Source: Polytrichum commune
Lineage: Eukaryota; Streptophyta; Polytrichopsida; Polytrichales; Polytrichaceae
Assembly (NCBI GenBank): GCA_950295325.1
Contig: OX485808.1
Span: forward strand, 2,484,501 to 2,548,500
Reading direction: 5' to 3'
Length of the DNA: 64,000 nucleotides
This document shows, piece after piece, positions 1 through 11,100 of the stretch. Both the position numbers and the translations under genes were made by a program. Below the pieces are notes generated by a model. That model had not been told where the DNA came from. It did not search any database and worked only from the letters and a program-made list of their open reading frames with translations. Each line of letters starts with the position of its first letter. The first letter of the stretch is position 1.

Positions 1-405
1 CATGTCGTGTGGTCACAGGCCCTCAAGTGTAGTGTGAAGTCATGTGTAACTAGACACTCAACCATATGCTATTTCAATGGATTTTTATTCATGTGGGTCT
101 TCACACATGATAAAATAGAATAAATCAATGGTTGTGAGCATTCGGAGTAGCATGGTCTCCCGGTTTTGTGTTAGGCCTACCTCCAAGAGGTGGTTTTTGA
201 AAATAGTCCAAGTGACCGTGAAACATGATCCATTTGATGGCATGCAGGAATCCATGTAGACTTTACATGCATCTCGCATTCACATACTCCATCGGTCCCT
301 CAAGCATCATGTGAAGTGAACTTGGACCGGCTCCGGCTTTTCCACCAATGAGAGTCCTTGAAGTGTAATGGTCACGGGCTCTTAGTCTCATGTGTGAAGT
401 GGCCC
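1..405 (-). mobile_element. MITE family A, copy 1, cut by window edge
   Basis: Non-coding Tourist/PIF-Harbinger-like element. The right terminus reads GTGTGAAGTGGCCC and is followed by TAA (406-408), the target duplication of this family. The left terminus lies outside the window. The body closely matches copies at 11101-11599, 19698-20161, 20614-21114 and 54525-55029. A 64-codon frame (85-279, minus) recurs in four copies, but I do not treat it as a gene. The family call rests on the GGGCC-type termini and 3 bp TAA/TTA duplications. Confidence 0.75.
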
Positions 406-1204
406 TAAGTATGGAGTAGAAACATTGAATTCAACTCAGTAACTTAGATTCAATGAGGTGAGGTGAGGTATATATGTTGCTTGGAACATGAACTGTAGGC
501 TCTTTTCCTAGATTGATCTCCCCGGGAATGAGGATTGTAGCTGGCTCTAATAAGCTATCAATCAGCTTTGTGCGATAGAGTCTGAGCTTCGCAGGGGTAC
601 TGCATTCTAGAAGATTCTAGCTACTTTGCTTCTGAGTCATGAATCATGATACTTGAATAAGTTAAAGCTCAACTAATCTTCAACTGAGATGAGTATGCTT
701 TATTTTTTAATTAACCCATCATTATAACTTTCTATCTGTGCTGAATACCATGAATTTTGTACTTTTTGAACCTTGGCATTTATAACATAACACTTACAAC
801 CTCCAAGGGGTGTACATACTACATTGTACTTAGTTAAGAGTATTTCCACTCTTGAAGTTCCAACCAATGTTTTAAAGAAGAAGAAGAAGAAGAAGAAGAA
901 GAAATGGGTCTATTCATTGGTTTTTGCCCCATCTATTGGCTAGCCTTTGAGGCATTTTCAGTGGGATTGAAGGAAACCCAACTAGAGATGTGGGATGCCT
1001 TAGTATATTACAAATGCGAGAAGAGGTCTTACTAGGTATACATATGTGGCTATACATAAATGATTTGTGGCACATGTATATGGTTGATTTATGGTGACAT
1101 GGAGCTAGCATGTGGCCTCCAACTCCTAAATTGTTGATGTAAATGTGGCAAACACAATGCAAAACAACGTTAAAAAAAACAAAACTTCGGCTACATGTAA
1201 GAAT
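406..1204. other. No gene recognised; (AAG)n microsatellite
   Basis: AT-rich sequence with no supported gene. An (AAG)n run of about nine units lies at 875-903. A weak 82-codon frame at 914-1162 resembles nothing I recognise. Confidence 0.5.
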
Positions 1205-1330
1205 TAGGGTGTTTAAAAAATTGTTTCATGGGGGAATTGAACCCCGGTCTTTCGACCATGCCCTCTGCATTGTGGAATGGCTTGCAAAACCACACATTAG
1301 CACAACCCATCCTCCACCCAAACAATATTA
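1205..1330 (-). repeat. tRNA-derived SINE-like fragment (candidate)
   Basis: Read on the minus strand, the segment near 1228-1250 gives CCGGGGTTCAATTCCCC. This fits a tRNA T-arm and an RNA polymerase III B box (consensus GGTTCGANNCC). About 50 bases upstream is a weaker A-box-like stretch (TGTGCTAATGTGTGG). The cloverleaf is not intact, so this is not called as a tRNA gene. No poly(A) or simple-repeat tail is clear. It could be a decayed tRNA pseudogene instead of a SINE. Confidence 0.4.
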
Positions 1331-1587
1331 GTAATCTAAGGTCATGACATGCGTTGACAACTTCCTCCCAACAACTCCATCCAAATATAACTAGTGCACC
1401 TTACACAAACATGCATGAAGGACCTACACCCTCAACCACATCACAAATGGTTCAAAGTTTCACACCAAACTCTTGAGGTATAAATTCATGCCTTGGTTCA
1501 TCATGTTCCAAAAAATGAGTGCATGTTAAGTACATTGGGTACCTCTCATAGAACTAGAATTGCACTAGTCTTTCATTTTCCAAGCCA

Positions 1588-2128
1588 CTACTTAGTTGTT
1601 GTTTGTTGACCCTTACCAATGCATACATCAACTAACATTGCATTTAGAAACCAATTGTAGCAACATACATTAAACTCGTCTACTCTTCCCTTCCATAGTA
1701 AAACCCTTTGGGCTTTCCAATATAATATTGCTTCTTGGTAAGGGATGTGTTCAAGGTGTAGAAGTCTTTTGCAAACATGCAGACCACCAAGTCTAGATGG
1801 GTTGTAAGCCGGTTCCTCAACTTGCTCATCAAAACAACACATTATTTAACACTTGAGCAATCTCAACAACTTTCATGAACTTCAAGAGCTTTGCTGAGAT
1901 GAAGGCATTGCTAGAAAGCTTGCGCCAAAGCCCGGGCATCGGGTTCTTGGTCATGGGTAAAGACATGGCAGCTTGAGCTTTCGATATCATGGTGATTTTG
2001 AAGAAGAAGCTTTGGAGCTCAAGGTTGCGGATATCAAGGGGTGGAGGCATCCACTCAACATATAATACGCATTTGAATTTTCTCATCCACAATGTAGAGG
2101 CACAAAAGTCTTCCGATGGTTCCTGCAT
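1588..2128 (-). pseudogene. hAT transposase C-terminal relic
   Basis: The minus strand holds the dimerisation end of a hAT transposase split over three frames. Residues readable in order are LLKFMKVVEIAQV, then after a frame change MSKLRNRLTTHLDLVV followed by CMFAKDFYTLNT, then after another change PYQEAILYWKAQRV. This order matches the hAT C-terminal dimerisation region (KLRNRL, then MFAQ-FYTL, then FP...AI..W). The usual GSVEDER(C/T)FS block expected between EIAQV and SKLRNRL is missing, so a small deletion is likely. No N-terminal BED finger or catalytic core was found upstream. It is a dead fragment; hAT-derived MITEs are also present at 12189-12658. Confidence 0.68.
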
Positions 2129-3290
2129 CCCTTAAACTTGATGAACTTCACTGGTAGTTTTGGTATACCTCCATGCATACTTGCTCAATATACAGGGGGA
2201 CTTACAAATTTGTGGTTTTATGACCTTGACCATTGTCAGCAACACCCCATCAACGTATTTTGTGAGGAGACATTTCTAAATGGGAGCAAGTTCCATAATG
2301 AAGAAATGGGAAGAAAGTCTTAGGTTTTCTATGGCTCAAGATTAATGTCAATATCGCCAAAACTATTCGGATAAAGAGAGTATGTCAACCTAAATTAACA
2401 TTTTGTTTATGAGCTACGATTGCTCCTTTAAGAGCATATGTTTAAATCTATATCTATTTATCCATTTGCAACTTTTTCTTTCTTTCTTTCTTCTTCTTTT
2501 GTTTTGTTTTTGACATAGAATGCCAACAAAGCCAATGCCAAATGCATCTATTTGCAGCTTAACCATGCACATCTTCAACAACAATGCGCTACCATTACAT
2601 GAAACCCAATCAGAAGACCCCACATCAAGTCGACTGATTGACCTCACAAGTTGATCCGCAATACTTTAAAAAAAAATTAAATTAAATAAAGAACATTTTA
2701 CTGTGTCCTTAGTTCATCAAATTTGACAACCGTCCCATTCAATGTAACAACCTCATTCAAACCCGGCCTCTTATATCCATTAAAAATGGTGAGAGGAAAA
2801 TATATTGCATACAAGTGTACCTCTTTATTCGTCAACCCCCACTCACGCATGGCATCCACCCATGTATATTGATGATCAATTAGAATCAAATATGACATTT
2901 CATGTGTACTATCATACTAACTAAATAGTGATAGCTATCGTGTGCACAACTAGGGCACGGCACACTTTTTTTTCTCTCCGGAATTATAGCAAAGAACATT
3001 TTGAGACTACAAATGCTTGAGACCCCCGTACCCATATGTTTCTTCTCAAAACCTTCTCGTAAAACAACAAAAATTGGTCTCATCGTCGATAAAAGTGTAT
3101 TTGAAAGTTGAAGAAACAAAACCACAAGGTTGTTTTATCCAAGATGGACATGGTCCAAAAATCTTTTTGATGGTATCATGACATCGTTTTGTCAACTGCG
3201 ATTTACCAAGGTTGATATATCATTTATCCACCTAAAGATTAATAAAAACATGAACACCAAATGATGATATTGTTTACATGATGCTACTAG
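2129..3290. other. No gene recognised; possible LINE 3' tail
   Basis: A minus-strand sequence around 2465-2560 (TTTGTTTTTGACATAGAATG followed by GCCAACAAAGCCAATGCC) resembles the LINE 3' tail found at 9940-10020 (+) and 17411-17610 (-). Two short minus-strand frames (2698-2898 and 2886-3125) have unfamiliar products and are probably repeat relics. Nothing else is supported. Confidence 0.4.
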
Positions 3291-3295
3291 AGTAG

Positions 3296-3982
3296 GCCCA
3301 CACTAAATACTAGGTTTAGTGTGGTTGTCATGCTAGGTTTTGCCTGGTAATTAGAGGTGACGTGGCCCACCCTACATACTAGGGTTAGTGTGGTTGCCAT
3401 GCTATAATTTGTTTAGTAATTAGAGGTGACATGGCCCACACTAAATACTAGGTTTAGTGTGGTTGTCATGCTAGGTTTTTCTTGGTAATTAGAGGGACAT
3501 GGCCCACACTAAATACTAGGGTTAGTGTGGTTGCCATGCTAGGTTTTGCTAGGTAATTAGAGGTGGCATGGCCCACACTAAATATTAGGGTTAGTGTGGT
3601 TGTCATGCTAGGTTTTGCTTGGTAATTAGAGGTGACATGGTCCACACTAAATACTAGGGCTAGTGTGGTTGTCATGCTAGGTTTTGCATGGTAATTAGAG
3701 GTGACATGGCCCACACTAAATACTAGGGCTAGTGTGATTGTCATGCTAGGTTTTGCTTGGTAATTAGAGGTGGCACGGCCCACACTAAATACTAGGGCTA
3801 GTGTGGTTGTCATGCTATGTTTTGCCTGGTAATTAGAGGTGACATGGCCCACACTAAATACTAGGTTTAGTGTGGTTGTCATGCTAGGTTTTTCTTGGTA
3901 ACTAGAGGGACATGGCCCACATTAAATACTAGGGTTAGTGTGGTTGTCATGCTAGGTTTTGCCTAGTAAATAGATGTGACAT
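3296..3982. repeat. Minisatellite, ~68 bp unit x 10, hairpin in each unit
   Basis: About ten head-to-tail units of 66-70 bp. Each carries CCACACTAAATACTAGG followed by (G/T)TTAGTGTGG, so a 10 bp inverted repeat (CCACACTAAA / TTTAGTGTGG) flanks a ~7 base loop. Between the hairpins lies a spacer of the type TTGTCATGCTAGGTTTTGC plus GGTAATTAGAGGTGACATGG. Most units differ by single substitutions; two lack a base or two. A 138-codon minus frame (3466-3882) encodes a ~23-residue repeat only because the unit is often a multiple of three, so it is not called as a gene. Confidence 0.92.
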
Positions 3983-4774
3983 GAGAAATTTTTGTTGCGT
4001 AGTGAGTTATGAGACGGGAGTGTGAAGTTTGGGATATTTTGGGCGACATGATCATTAGGGAGAGGAAACGAAACATGTTGTTGATATTTGGTGGAGGCCA
4101 TAGGTTGGGGCTCATGATAAGATGCCGCCTCGGGAGGAGAGGCGCAGTGGATGATGAGGGGGCTCCCATTGGGTGCTTGATGGGAATGCAAGATTTGACT
4201 CTAAGTTATCTGTATCGGAATTAGGCACGTACACCACTCCAAGTTCCATTGGGAAAGTGGTGGAAGAAAAGTTTGGAGCGGATCCCAGGATCCGAAGGCC
4301 AACGGAAAACAAGGGGAGCGGGCAGCCCCTTTACACCAAACACCACCACTAAAAAACTTGGTCCTAGCACTAAGGTAGAAATACCATAACCCATGAAAAT
4401 AAGGTGATTCGCATTGAAGATCTGGTCTGACAATCATGAGATGATTTTCCAAGATAGATGAGAAGGATTTATGAAGAATGCAAGTTGTTTCATATTTTTT
4501 TGCCCTATACAAAAATTGTTATGAAATTTCAAAGTGGAAAGTTTGTCCAATCCCCTATTCGTTCACTAGATTCTCCCTACACCGAACAGGGTAATCCGCA
4601 TTTCCATACAGAACATCGCCTAAATCGGTTACCTCATGAGTACATTAAAACTTGACTCCCATTGGCTACACTAAAGTGTACACGCATTGAAGTTGCCGCC
4701 GAGCTATGATCCGTTTTAGAAATGGCACTTCACTATTATGACGGCGGTCTAGTGCATGGCTAGAGGGTGGTTAA
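3983..4774. other. No gene recognised
   Basis: Mixed-composition sequence with several short overlapping frames on both strands and none with a recognisable product. No repeat structure was detected. Confidence 0.5.
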
Positions 4775-5545
4775 CGGGTTGTGGTATTTCTACCTTGCAC
4801 CGATTATCCCAATAAGCGCATGTTACTATTCGGAGTCACACAGTGCGATGCTGTCTTACTCAAGAGTTCATTTTTTACTCACGAAAATCCAATAGGTTGT
4901 TCAGACATTGTAGAACATTAGAGTTATCCGTAAAGTGAGCTGGTGTTTTGACAGATTTTGAGTGCACTATTCACACAAACCCATGGAAACGCAAAGTAAG
5001 GCTCTTGAATTCCGGGGCATAATACACAAGGCCAGGGTTTAGGGTCAGAGCTGGTCTGCTTGTTTTTGGATGAGAGAATCCGCCTATTCGTGGTTGAGGC
5101 CGTCATGCGTGCTTGTTGATTTTGGGCGTGCTTCACTACTTACTTAGTCTTGTCTGCACCCCTAACAGAATTAGCAAAACATGGCGACAGAATTAGCACC
5201 CTCTGACAAAGCGACGCTAAATTCCCGGGGCGCGCTTGCAACACAAGAGCAAATTTTTTTTTCACCATTTCCGGTCCCTCAAAAGATTTGTGCCTGTGTT
5301 TTTTTATAGCTACAGACACCTGCTCCACTTTTAGGGCCTGTCACACAATTTTCTCAAATCTAGGCCCAAAACCCTCTCTTCAGCTCACTTTACGGATAAC
5401 TCTATTGTATAAATGACTTTGCTTGGTAAAATACTACATTCTCGATAAATAGTTATAGCATTGTGTGTTTTGAATAGTAACATGCACTAATTGGGATAAT
5501 CAATGAGGTAGAAATGTAGTAGTTTCACGACACAACAACCTAATA
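4775..5545. mobile_element. Foldback element E1, interrupted by TIR element D
   Basis: Two long imperfect inverted arms. The left arm (about 4775-4860) contains CGATTATCCCAATAAGCGCA followed by TGTTACTATTC. The right arm (about 5455-5545) contains GAATAGTAACATGCACTAAT followed by TGGGATAATC. A second copy without the insertion lies at 5676-5930. The pair allows the position of the inner element D (4921-5402) to be read directly. Confidence 0.7.
4921..5402. mobile_element. TIR element D with perfect 22 bp ends and TA duplication
   Basis: The first 22 bases (4921-4942, starting GAGTTATCCGTAAAGTG) are the exact reverse complement of 5381-5402. TA flanks both sides (4919-4920 and 5403-5404). Length is 482 bp with no transposase. 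TA duplication with short perfect TIRs fits a non-autonomous Tc1/mariner-type element, although the termini are not those of classical Stowaway. The related sequence near 5790-5800 reads straight through this position. Confidence 0.82.
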
Positions 5546-5675
5546 TGAAGTGAGCAAAATGACATCTATCACCAGCATGCGTCGTTATGGTCACTTTGTG
5601 TTAAATGATTGTGTCATGAAACTACCAGATCTCTAATACTCTAGAACCAAACGCCGCTCGAAAACACTGTCCTAG

Positions 5676-5930
5676 TACTACACCGATTACCCCAATGAGT
5701 GCGTGTTATTATTCAGAGGTACACAGTGTGATAATGCCTTACTCGGGAGTTCATTTTTTACTCACGAAAGTTCAACACGTTATTCTGACATTATAAAACA
5801 TAAATGACGTTGTTTGGTGTAAGTCATTACGTTCTCAATGAATAGTTATAGCATTGGTGACTCTGAATAATAATATGCAGTAATTGGGATAATCAATGAA
5901 GTATATTCATGACATAACAATCCAACATGA
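5676..5930. mobile_element. Foldback element E2, uninterrupted copy
   Basis: Diverged copy of E1 without element D. It shares CCGATTACCCCAATGAGTGC at the left, TTCATTTTTTACTCACGAAA in the middle and TAATTGGGATAATCAATGA at the right. It lies directly after E1 in the same orientation, so either a tandem duplication or a second insertion could have produced it. Confidence 0.65.
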
Positions 5931-6020
5931 AGTGACCAAAATGATATCTATCATCAACGTGCATCACTATGGCCACTTTCTGTTAGATTAGTGTGTCACG
6001 AAACTACCAGATTTCAACTA

Positions 6021-6195
6021 CTATAGACACAACACACTTTCCATTTGACACGGGCGGTCATTACAACATGATCCCATTTACATGTGTCAAGTCCGATCTA
6101 TATCAATTGTAGATTGGACTTGACACATGTTACTAGGTCCAGGTTGCAATGATTGCCCATGTCAAATGGGAAGTGTGTTCTAGACACCCACAATC
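6021..6195. mobile_element. Hairpin MITE F1
   Basis: Nearly complete inverted repeat of about 170 bp. The left arm contains ACACACTTTCCATTTGACAC then GGGCGGTCATT. The right arm contains AATGATTGCCCATGTCAAAT then GGGAAGTGTGTT. The centre is near 6108. The same arm sequences form the ends of F2 at 44507-46672, so this is a family. No coding content. Confidence 0.72.
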
Positions 6196-6628
6196 CTAAT
6201 AATGGGAGCTTGTGTTGAGAGGTTGAACTTGCACTTTTCAGGAGTTTGACTAGACACAACCGTTCGATGGGGTCGACATTACTAACCATTGATTTTGGCA
6301 TCTACGCTTAAAAATTCAAATCCCCATCAAGCTCACTCCGATTGTAAACTTGTGATGGGGAGGATGACCGAGTCAATAGCAAGGTGACCGAGCATACAAT
6401 TTTTTTGTCAAAATTTTATATGTTCATAGAGTACTGTGATCACTTACAACTAGGTTCCAACTTAACTTCACGACCTCCCCATATAGCCAGCTACTACCTT
6501 CTTTGTAATAGCAAGCGAACATGTAGAGCAAACTAAAGAATGCTACGGACACTTGGATTTGACAAGCATTTATCCAAAAATCAAACTCTCTAGAGCTTAA
6601 CAAGCTCTTGCTTGTTTGAGCAAGTGTA

Positions 6629-6729
6629 TGAGGGATGGACTATTCATTGGAAACTTAAATGACTTGCAAGGCTCGCTATGAAATTGAACTCTCTATGTAT
6701 GAGAAGTTTAGAGAGAGAGAAAATAAATA

Positions 6730-6781
<52 letters not shown>

Positions 6782-7389
6782 TAAGGGTAGGCTAGAGAAT
6801 GGACTCATGTATTCATATTAATGTTTTCAATGTAATGTCATAAATGCCTCCACTACATATACGAAATATAAATCGCAAATTAAAGAAGCATTCATTACAT
6901 ATAAATTCCACTTTCACCTTCCAATAAGAAAGTCATTGAACATCTTTTTTTTCACCCATACCATGTACCTCAACAATTGCATCAAGCATACTAAGACAAA
7001 AGAGCACAATAACTCAACCACAATCTAGAGAGCAAAACTCAAGGGAGTCCATGAGCCTCTAGTTTGTAAAAACCTAGAACCTAAATGCAAACCCCAACAA
7101 GAATGGACAAGGGTAGTCATTGAGAACTATTACCATATGACAACAATGAATGAAAACGTGATTTGGATGGAATTAACACATCTATTGTCAAAAATATCTC
7201 TAAAACCTAGGGCCCCCTTTCGCACATCTACCTTTACTTCAACATTTTTAGTGGACTCTTTAAATGTACACACTAGAGAAAAATAATACATACCCCTTCT
7301 ATATGTATTATGTACACTAATGCCTCAAATAATACCCCTTCTTACACTCACGCTAGTTCATATGTGGTATGAAGAAGTCCACCCCCTAG
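6629..7389 (-). mobile_element. Element family B, copy 1 (Mutator-like MITE)
   Basis: Flanked by an exact 11 bp direct repeat GAGCAAGTGTA (6618-6628 and 7390-7400). Termini are of the GGGATGGA / TCCACCCC type. The body is the reverse complement of copies at 10265-10986, 17894-18391 and 32415-32905, and is in the same orientation as 34621-35322. A (TA)n microsatellite at about 6738-6772 has expanded inside it. No transposase. A duplication of 9-11 bp is the usual mark of Mutator-like elements. Confidence 0.78.
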
Positions 7390-7400
7390 GAGCAAGTGTA

Positions 7401-9321
7401 AAGAACTCAAGTGAGATATCAATGGGGGAATGATACTAAACAAAAGAGAATCCATAACAAGTCGATGCATTCTTGGAAGTCTATTGGTTTGGGGTCCATG
7501 AAACAAGAAAACACTCAATGTTTTTAAGCGACCTTCATGAGGAGATTTAGCATTTGGTTGCAAGCTTGTCAATATTCACAAAGAGTTTGCAATAGCCATT
7601 TGAGATGGGACTCATCAAGGCATCATCTAAGCACTATAAGCAAGCTAGTAAAAAGTTCAAGCTCTCAAGTTAAAATTTCAAATGCAAAGTGAACTTGAGA
7701 CCAAGGCCAGATCATAAAAACTTATACTATTATCTATTCATCCGTAAAACAATCACAGTTTTTAAAATATTTTGTTGTGGTAATGATATTCAAAATAGTG
7801 TGGAATGTTGATATATTAAAGTGGAGCAACCTAATTGCACATATTAGTGTACATAGTTGAGTGCGTTTTTTTGTTGGGGTAAGTAAGATATAGTGGGCAC
7901 CACACATTTTCTTCTACCTAGTGTGGGCTCCTAAATAATGTGGCATCATTTCAGGGTGGCCCATTTTAATTGAAGTCTTTTTTGAAATAAAATTGCTCAA
8001 TAAAATAATTATTGTCCCTAGAAGAAGGTCTTGAGTGGTGGGATTTGCCCGTTATCAACAAGCAGCATCACAAGTATCCATTACAAATGCCCAAGCAGAT
8101 AGAAGATAGATAGAAACTCCAGTCCCTTTTAAATGCCCAAGCACAATCCAAGTTGAGTATTGTTCTCCCTCTTTAGTATGACACGTTTGGGAAACACAAA
8201 AAATGTCGTAATATCGAGGTGTCGTCTTCTTGTAATGGCATAAAATTGTCGTACTATTGAGGGAATACAAAATCATAAGTAATGAGCCTCGTTATATATA
8301 TATATATAATTTTAGTAACATAGACGGTATGAAATAATAACTTATAACTCCAAACAAATACAAATAATCTCAAGACCTCTTGAAATAGGAGTCTAAAGAT
8401 CTCTGGTGTTGCCTATCCAAGTTAGCAATTGTCATCTTATCTGAATCCCCTACTAACTTTTGAAAACTAATAATTTCATTAACACCAAAATATAAAGAGT
8501 TGTCTAATAGAAAATTAGACAACAATGATGCATGACGTTTTAGCATCACTAAGCTTTACTGTAGGTGGAGCAACATCATGAGTACAAGGCAACATACTAG
8601 GCAGGAGGCCACTCTAACCCTAATCATGCCCATTCTACACTAGTAACCCTAACTATCATTAAGTTCCCAATGATAAGTGAAGTTCCCAAGTAGTTCCCAA
8701 GTGAAAATGAATCTAGTACTCAAATGTACATAACATAGATGAAAGGAATTTTAGCATTACCTACCTCTTTAACATGACAAAACGGAGATTCTAAATGCCG
8801 CATTATCAAGTGTCGTAGTCGTATAAACGAGGAAGTTTTGAACTAAAAAGTTTGGTCACTCAAAAAAATTGTCGTAATATTGAGGGTGTCGTATAAACGA
8901 GTGTCATATTAACAAGGTTAGACTCTACCTCGTCACAAGATCCAAATTAAGGACAATATTTTAGCTGCCAGGCTTATGGTTACATATCACAATGTTGTGT
9001 TGCCAGACAGCCCGAGTTTAAATAAAGTTGGATATAACATCTTTATGAAGGGTTCAGATAACTGCAACAGGGTAAAATAACGTCCAATGCACTTACCATA
9101 AAACTAACCATATCCAACTTCATTGAGCTTGGTTTTGACTCACTATGATCTAGTCTAGGCTGTCAACTAAAGAATCACACAATCTTCACTTCAAGAAAAA
9201 CATAGAAAAGGTACGTGCACCACAACTTTATGCCACTTCTATGTTTTGGTTTCCTAGAATGCATCGACTCGTTATGCCTCCTTTCGTGTAGAATGCATAA
9301 CAAGTCTAGTCTATGCCACAA
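7401..9321. other. No gene recognised; diffuse inverted motifs
   Basis: AT-rich sequence without a supported gene. Related segments at about 8200-8300 and 8780-8930 share TGTCGTAATAT and GTGTCGT, and the outer parts (GAGCCTCGTTATATA near 8284, ATATTAACAAGGTTAGACTC near 8905) look inverted to each other. This could be a decayed TIR element, but the ends cannot be fixed. A short (TA)n run lies near 8292-8308. Confidence 0.4.
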
Positions 9322-9987
9322 CTAAAATTTTGGGATTGGATTCAAGTTAGGAGAGCTTGGAGGTGGGCCGCATTCATCATGCATGAACTTTGTGGGGTTA
9401 GAACCGGCAAATATGATAGTTTTCATTGGAAACAAACTCTGTTTGGGGAAAGGATCCCTAAGAAACTCGTCAAAAAGATCAAAATCTGGCACCTTCTTTG
9501 TGATGTTACGCTCTAGACTATAAGGATTGGGCGCAATGACAAGGTGTTCAATCGTGAATGATGGCACGAGTCTAAGGTTAAACACCTTATTTGGGATGAC
9601 CTCATCATGTACGCCAAGGTAACATGGGAACGGGTGGTCAAGCAAGTCAAGATTAGCATCTTCTCTGCTGAAGCTATGCTCCAAGGCTTCGACCAAACGT
9701 GGGGTGCTAGGAATGTCCTTTGTAGAAGGGACAATGTGAAAATCGTTTGGAATTGGAAACGGCAACGCAATTAGGTAGCTCAACTCTTGGTTGGTCAATT
9801 TGGTGGCTTGGGGGTTGTCCTTGGTTAGGTGGGTCCAGGGGGGTTCTCCGTGGTGGGGTTGTGTTGGTGTTACTTTTTACGTGGCATTGTTCCATGTCTA
9901 AGGGGTCCCTGCCTCCCTTCAAAGTGGGTGCGTTTTCCTTTGATTCTTTATGCATTTGACGTTGGCTTTTTGACCTTCCGTCTCAAA

Positions 9988-10019
<32 letters not shown>

Positions 10020-10020
10020 A
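9322..10020 (+). pseudogene. LINE ORF2 C-terminal relic with 3' tail
   Basis: The + strand frame around 9322-9770 reads in order WRWAAFIMHELCGVR, IKIWHLLCDVTL, a TAG where Trp is expected, IRIGRNDKVFNREWWHESKV, a block containing WERVVKQVK, and FDQTWGARNVLCRR. This resembles the C-terminal zinc-binding and trailing region of plant non-LTR retrotransposon proteins. It is followed by a Trp/Gly-rich untranslated stretch and a 3' end GTTGGCTTTTTGACC with an (AAC)n tail (9992-10020), as expected for target-primed reverse transcription. The catalytic domains are absent (5' truncation). The 158-codon minus frame (9322-9798) is its antisense shadow. A relative in opposite orientation lies at 40590-41310. 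Confidence 0.62.
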
Positions 10021-10264
10021 AACATAGAAAATTCATTTGGGGTCCGATTTCAAATGTAAAAAAATCTCACTTTTCTTGATAGAAACCTCCCATATGCAAA
10101 TCAAAGAAGTATAAGTAGTTCAACTAGAAGACCAAAAAAAGAAAAACCGAACCACTTAACATCCACACACCTTAAATTACAAAATTTGGAAGGGGTGGAA
10201 TTCTCTCCATAGTTACCTCAATGAAGGGGGGAGGAAAATGGCATAGAACTGTTAAGGTTCCGTT

Positions 10265-10986
10265 CCTATGGGGAAGGGGGGGGGGGACTCTTCATATCAC
10301 ATATAAACTAGCGTGAGTGTAAGAAGGGGTATTATTTGATGTATTAGCATACATAGTATACATAAGGGGGAGGTTTTATTTTTCTCTAGTGTGTACATTT
10401 AAAAAGTCCATTAAGAATGTTGAAGTAAAGGTAGATGTACAAAAAGGGGCCCTAGGGTTTAGAGAAAAAATTGATAGTAGATGTGTTGATTCCATCCAAT
10501 TCACATTTTCATTGATCGTTGTCATATGGTAATAGTCCTCAATGACTACCTTGCCCATTCTTGCTGGGGTTTGCATTTGGATTCTAGGTTTTTACAAACT
10601 AGAGGCTCACATGCTACCTTGAGTTTTGCACTTTGGACTGTGGTTGAGTTATTATGCTCTTTTGTCTTTGTTTGCTTGATGCAATCGTTGAGTTACATGG
10701 TACGGATGAGAAAACGTTCAACGACTTTCTCATTGGAAGGTGAAAGTGGAATTTATATGTCATGAATACTTCTTTGGTTTGAGATTTATACTTCATATAT
10801 GTAGTGGAGGCATTCATTACATTACAATGAAAAGATTAATATAAAAACATGAGTCCATTTTCCTGCCTACCGTTAGTACGTATACATTTGTTTTTACTCT
10901 ACAAACTTCTCGCACACATAGAATTCGATTTCATCACGACCCATGCACGTCATTTACGTATCCAATGAAGCGCGTCCACCCACTGG
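10265..10986 (+). mobile_element. Element family B, copy 2
   Basis: 722 bp, flanked by GGTTCCGTT (10256-10264) and GGTTCCATT (10987-10995), a 9 bp duplication with one mismatch. The left end contains a 12 bp G run. The interior matches the other copies, including a shared GTGTACATTTAAAAAGTCC segment. Non-autonomous; no protein recognised. Confidence 0.75.
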
Positions 10987-11100
10987 GGTTCCATTTCTCA
11001 ACGTCCCACACTCCAATCAAGATAGGTAGGTTATCTACAAATGGATATCATCAGGGTAGGAAATTAAGTAATATGGATTTGGCGTTTCCAATACTACTAA

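Noticed and set aside
3466-3882. 138-codon minus frame with a 23-residue repeat (TTTLALVFSVGHVTSNYQAK-like)
   Set aside because: It is only the translation of the minisatellite unit; length variation between units breaks the frame outside this span.
3296-3982. Could the regular array be a CRISPR?
   Set aside because: Spacers are not unique; whole ~68 bp units repeat, and the context is plant nuclear DNA.
9322-9798. 158-codon minus frame
   Set aside because: It is antisense to the readable + strand LINE C-terminus; the opposite-strand copy at 41029-41310 shows the same shadow.
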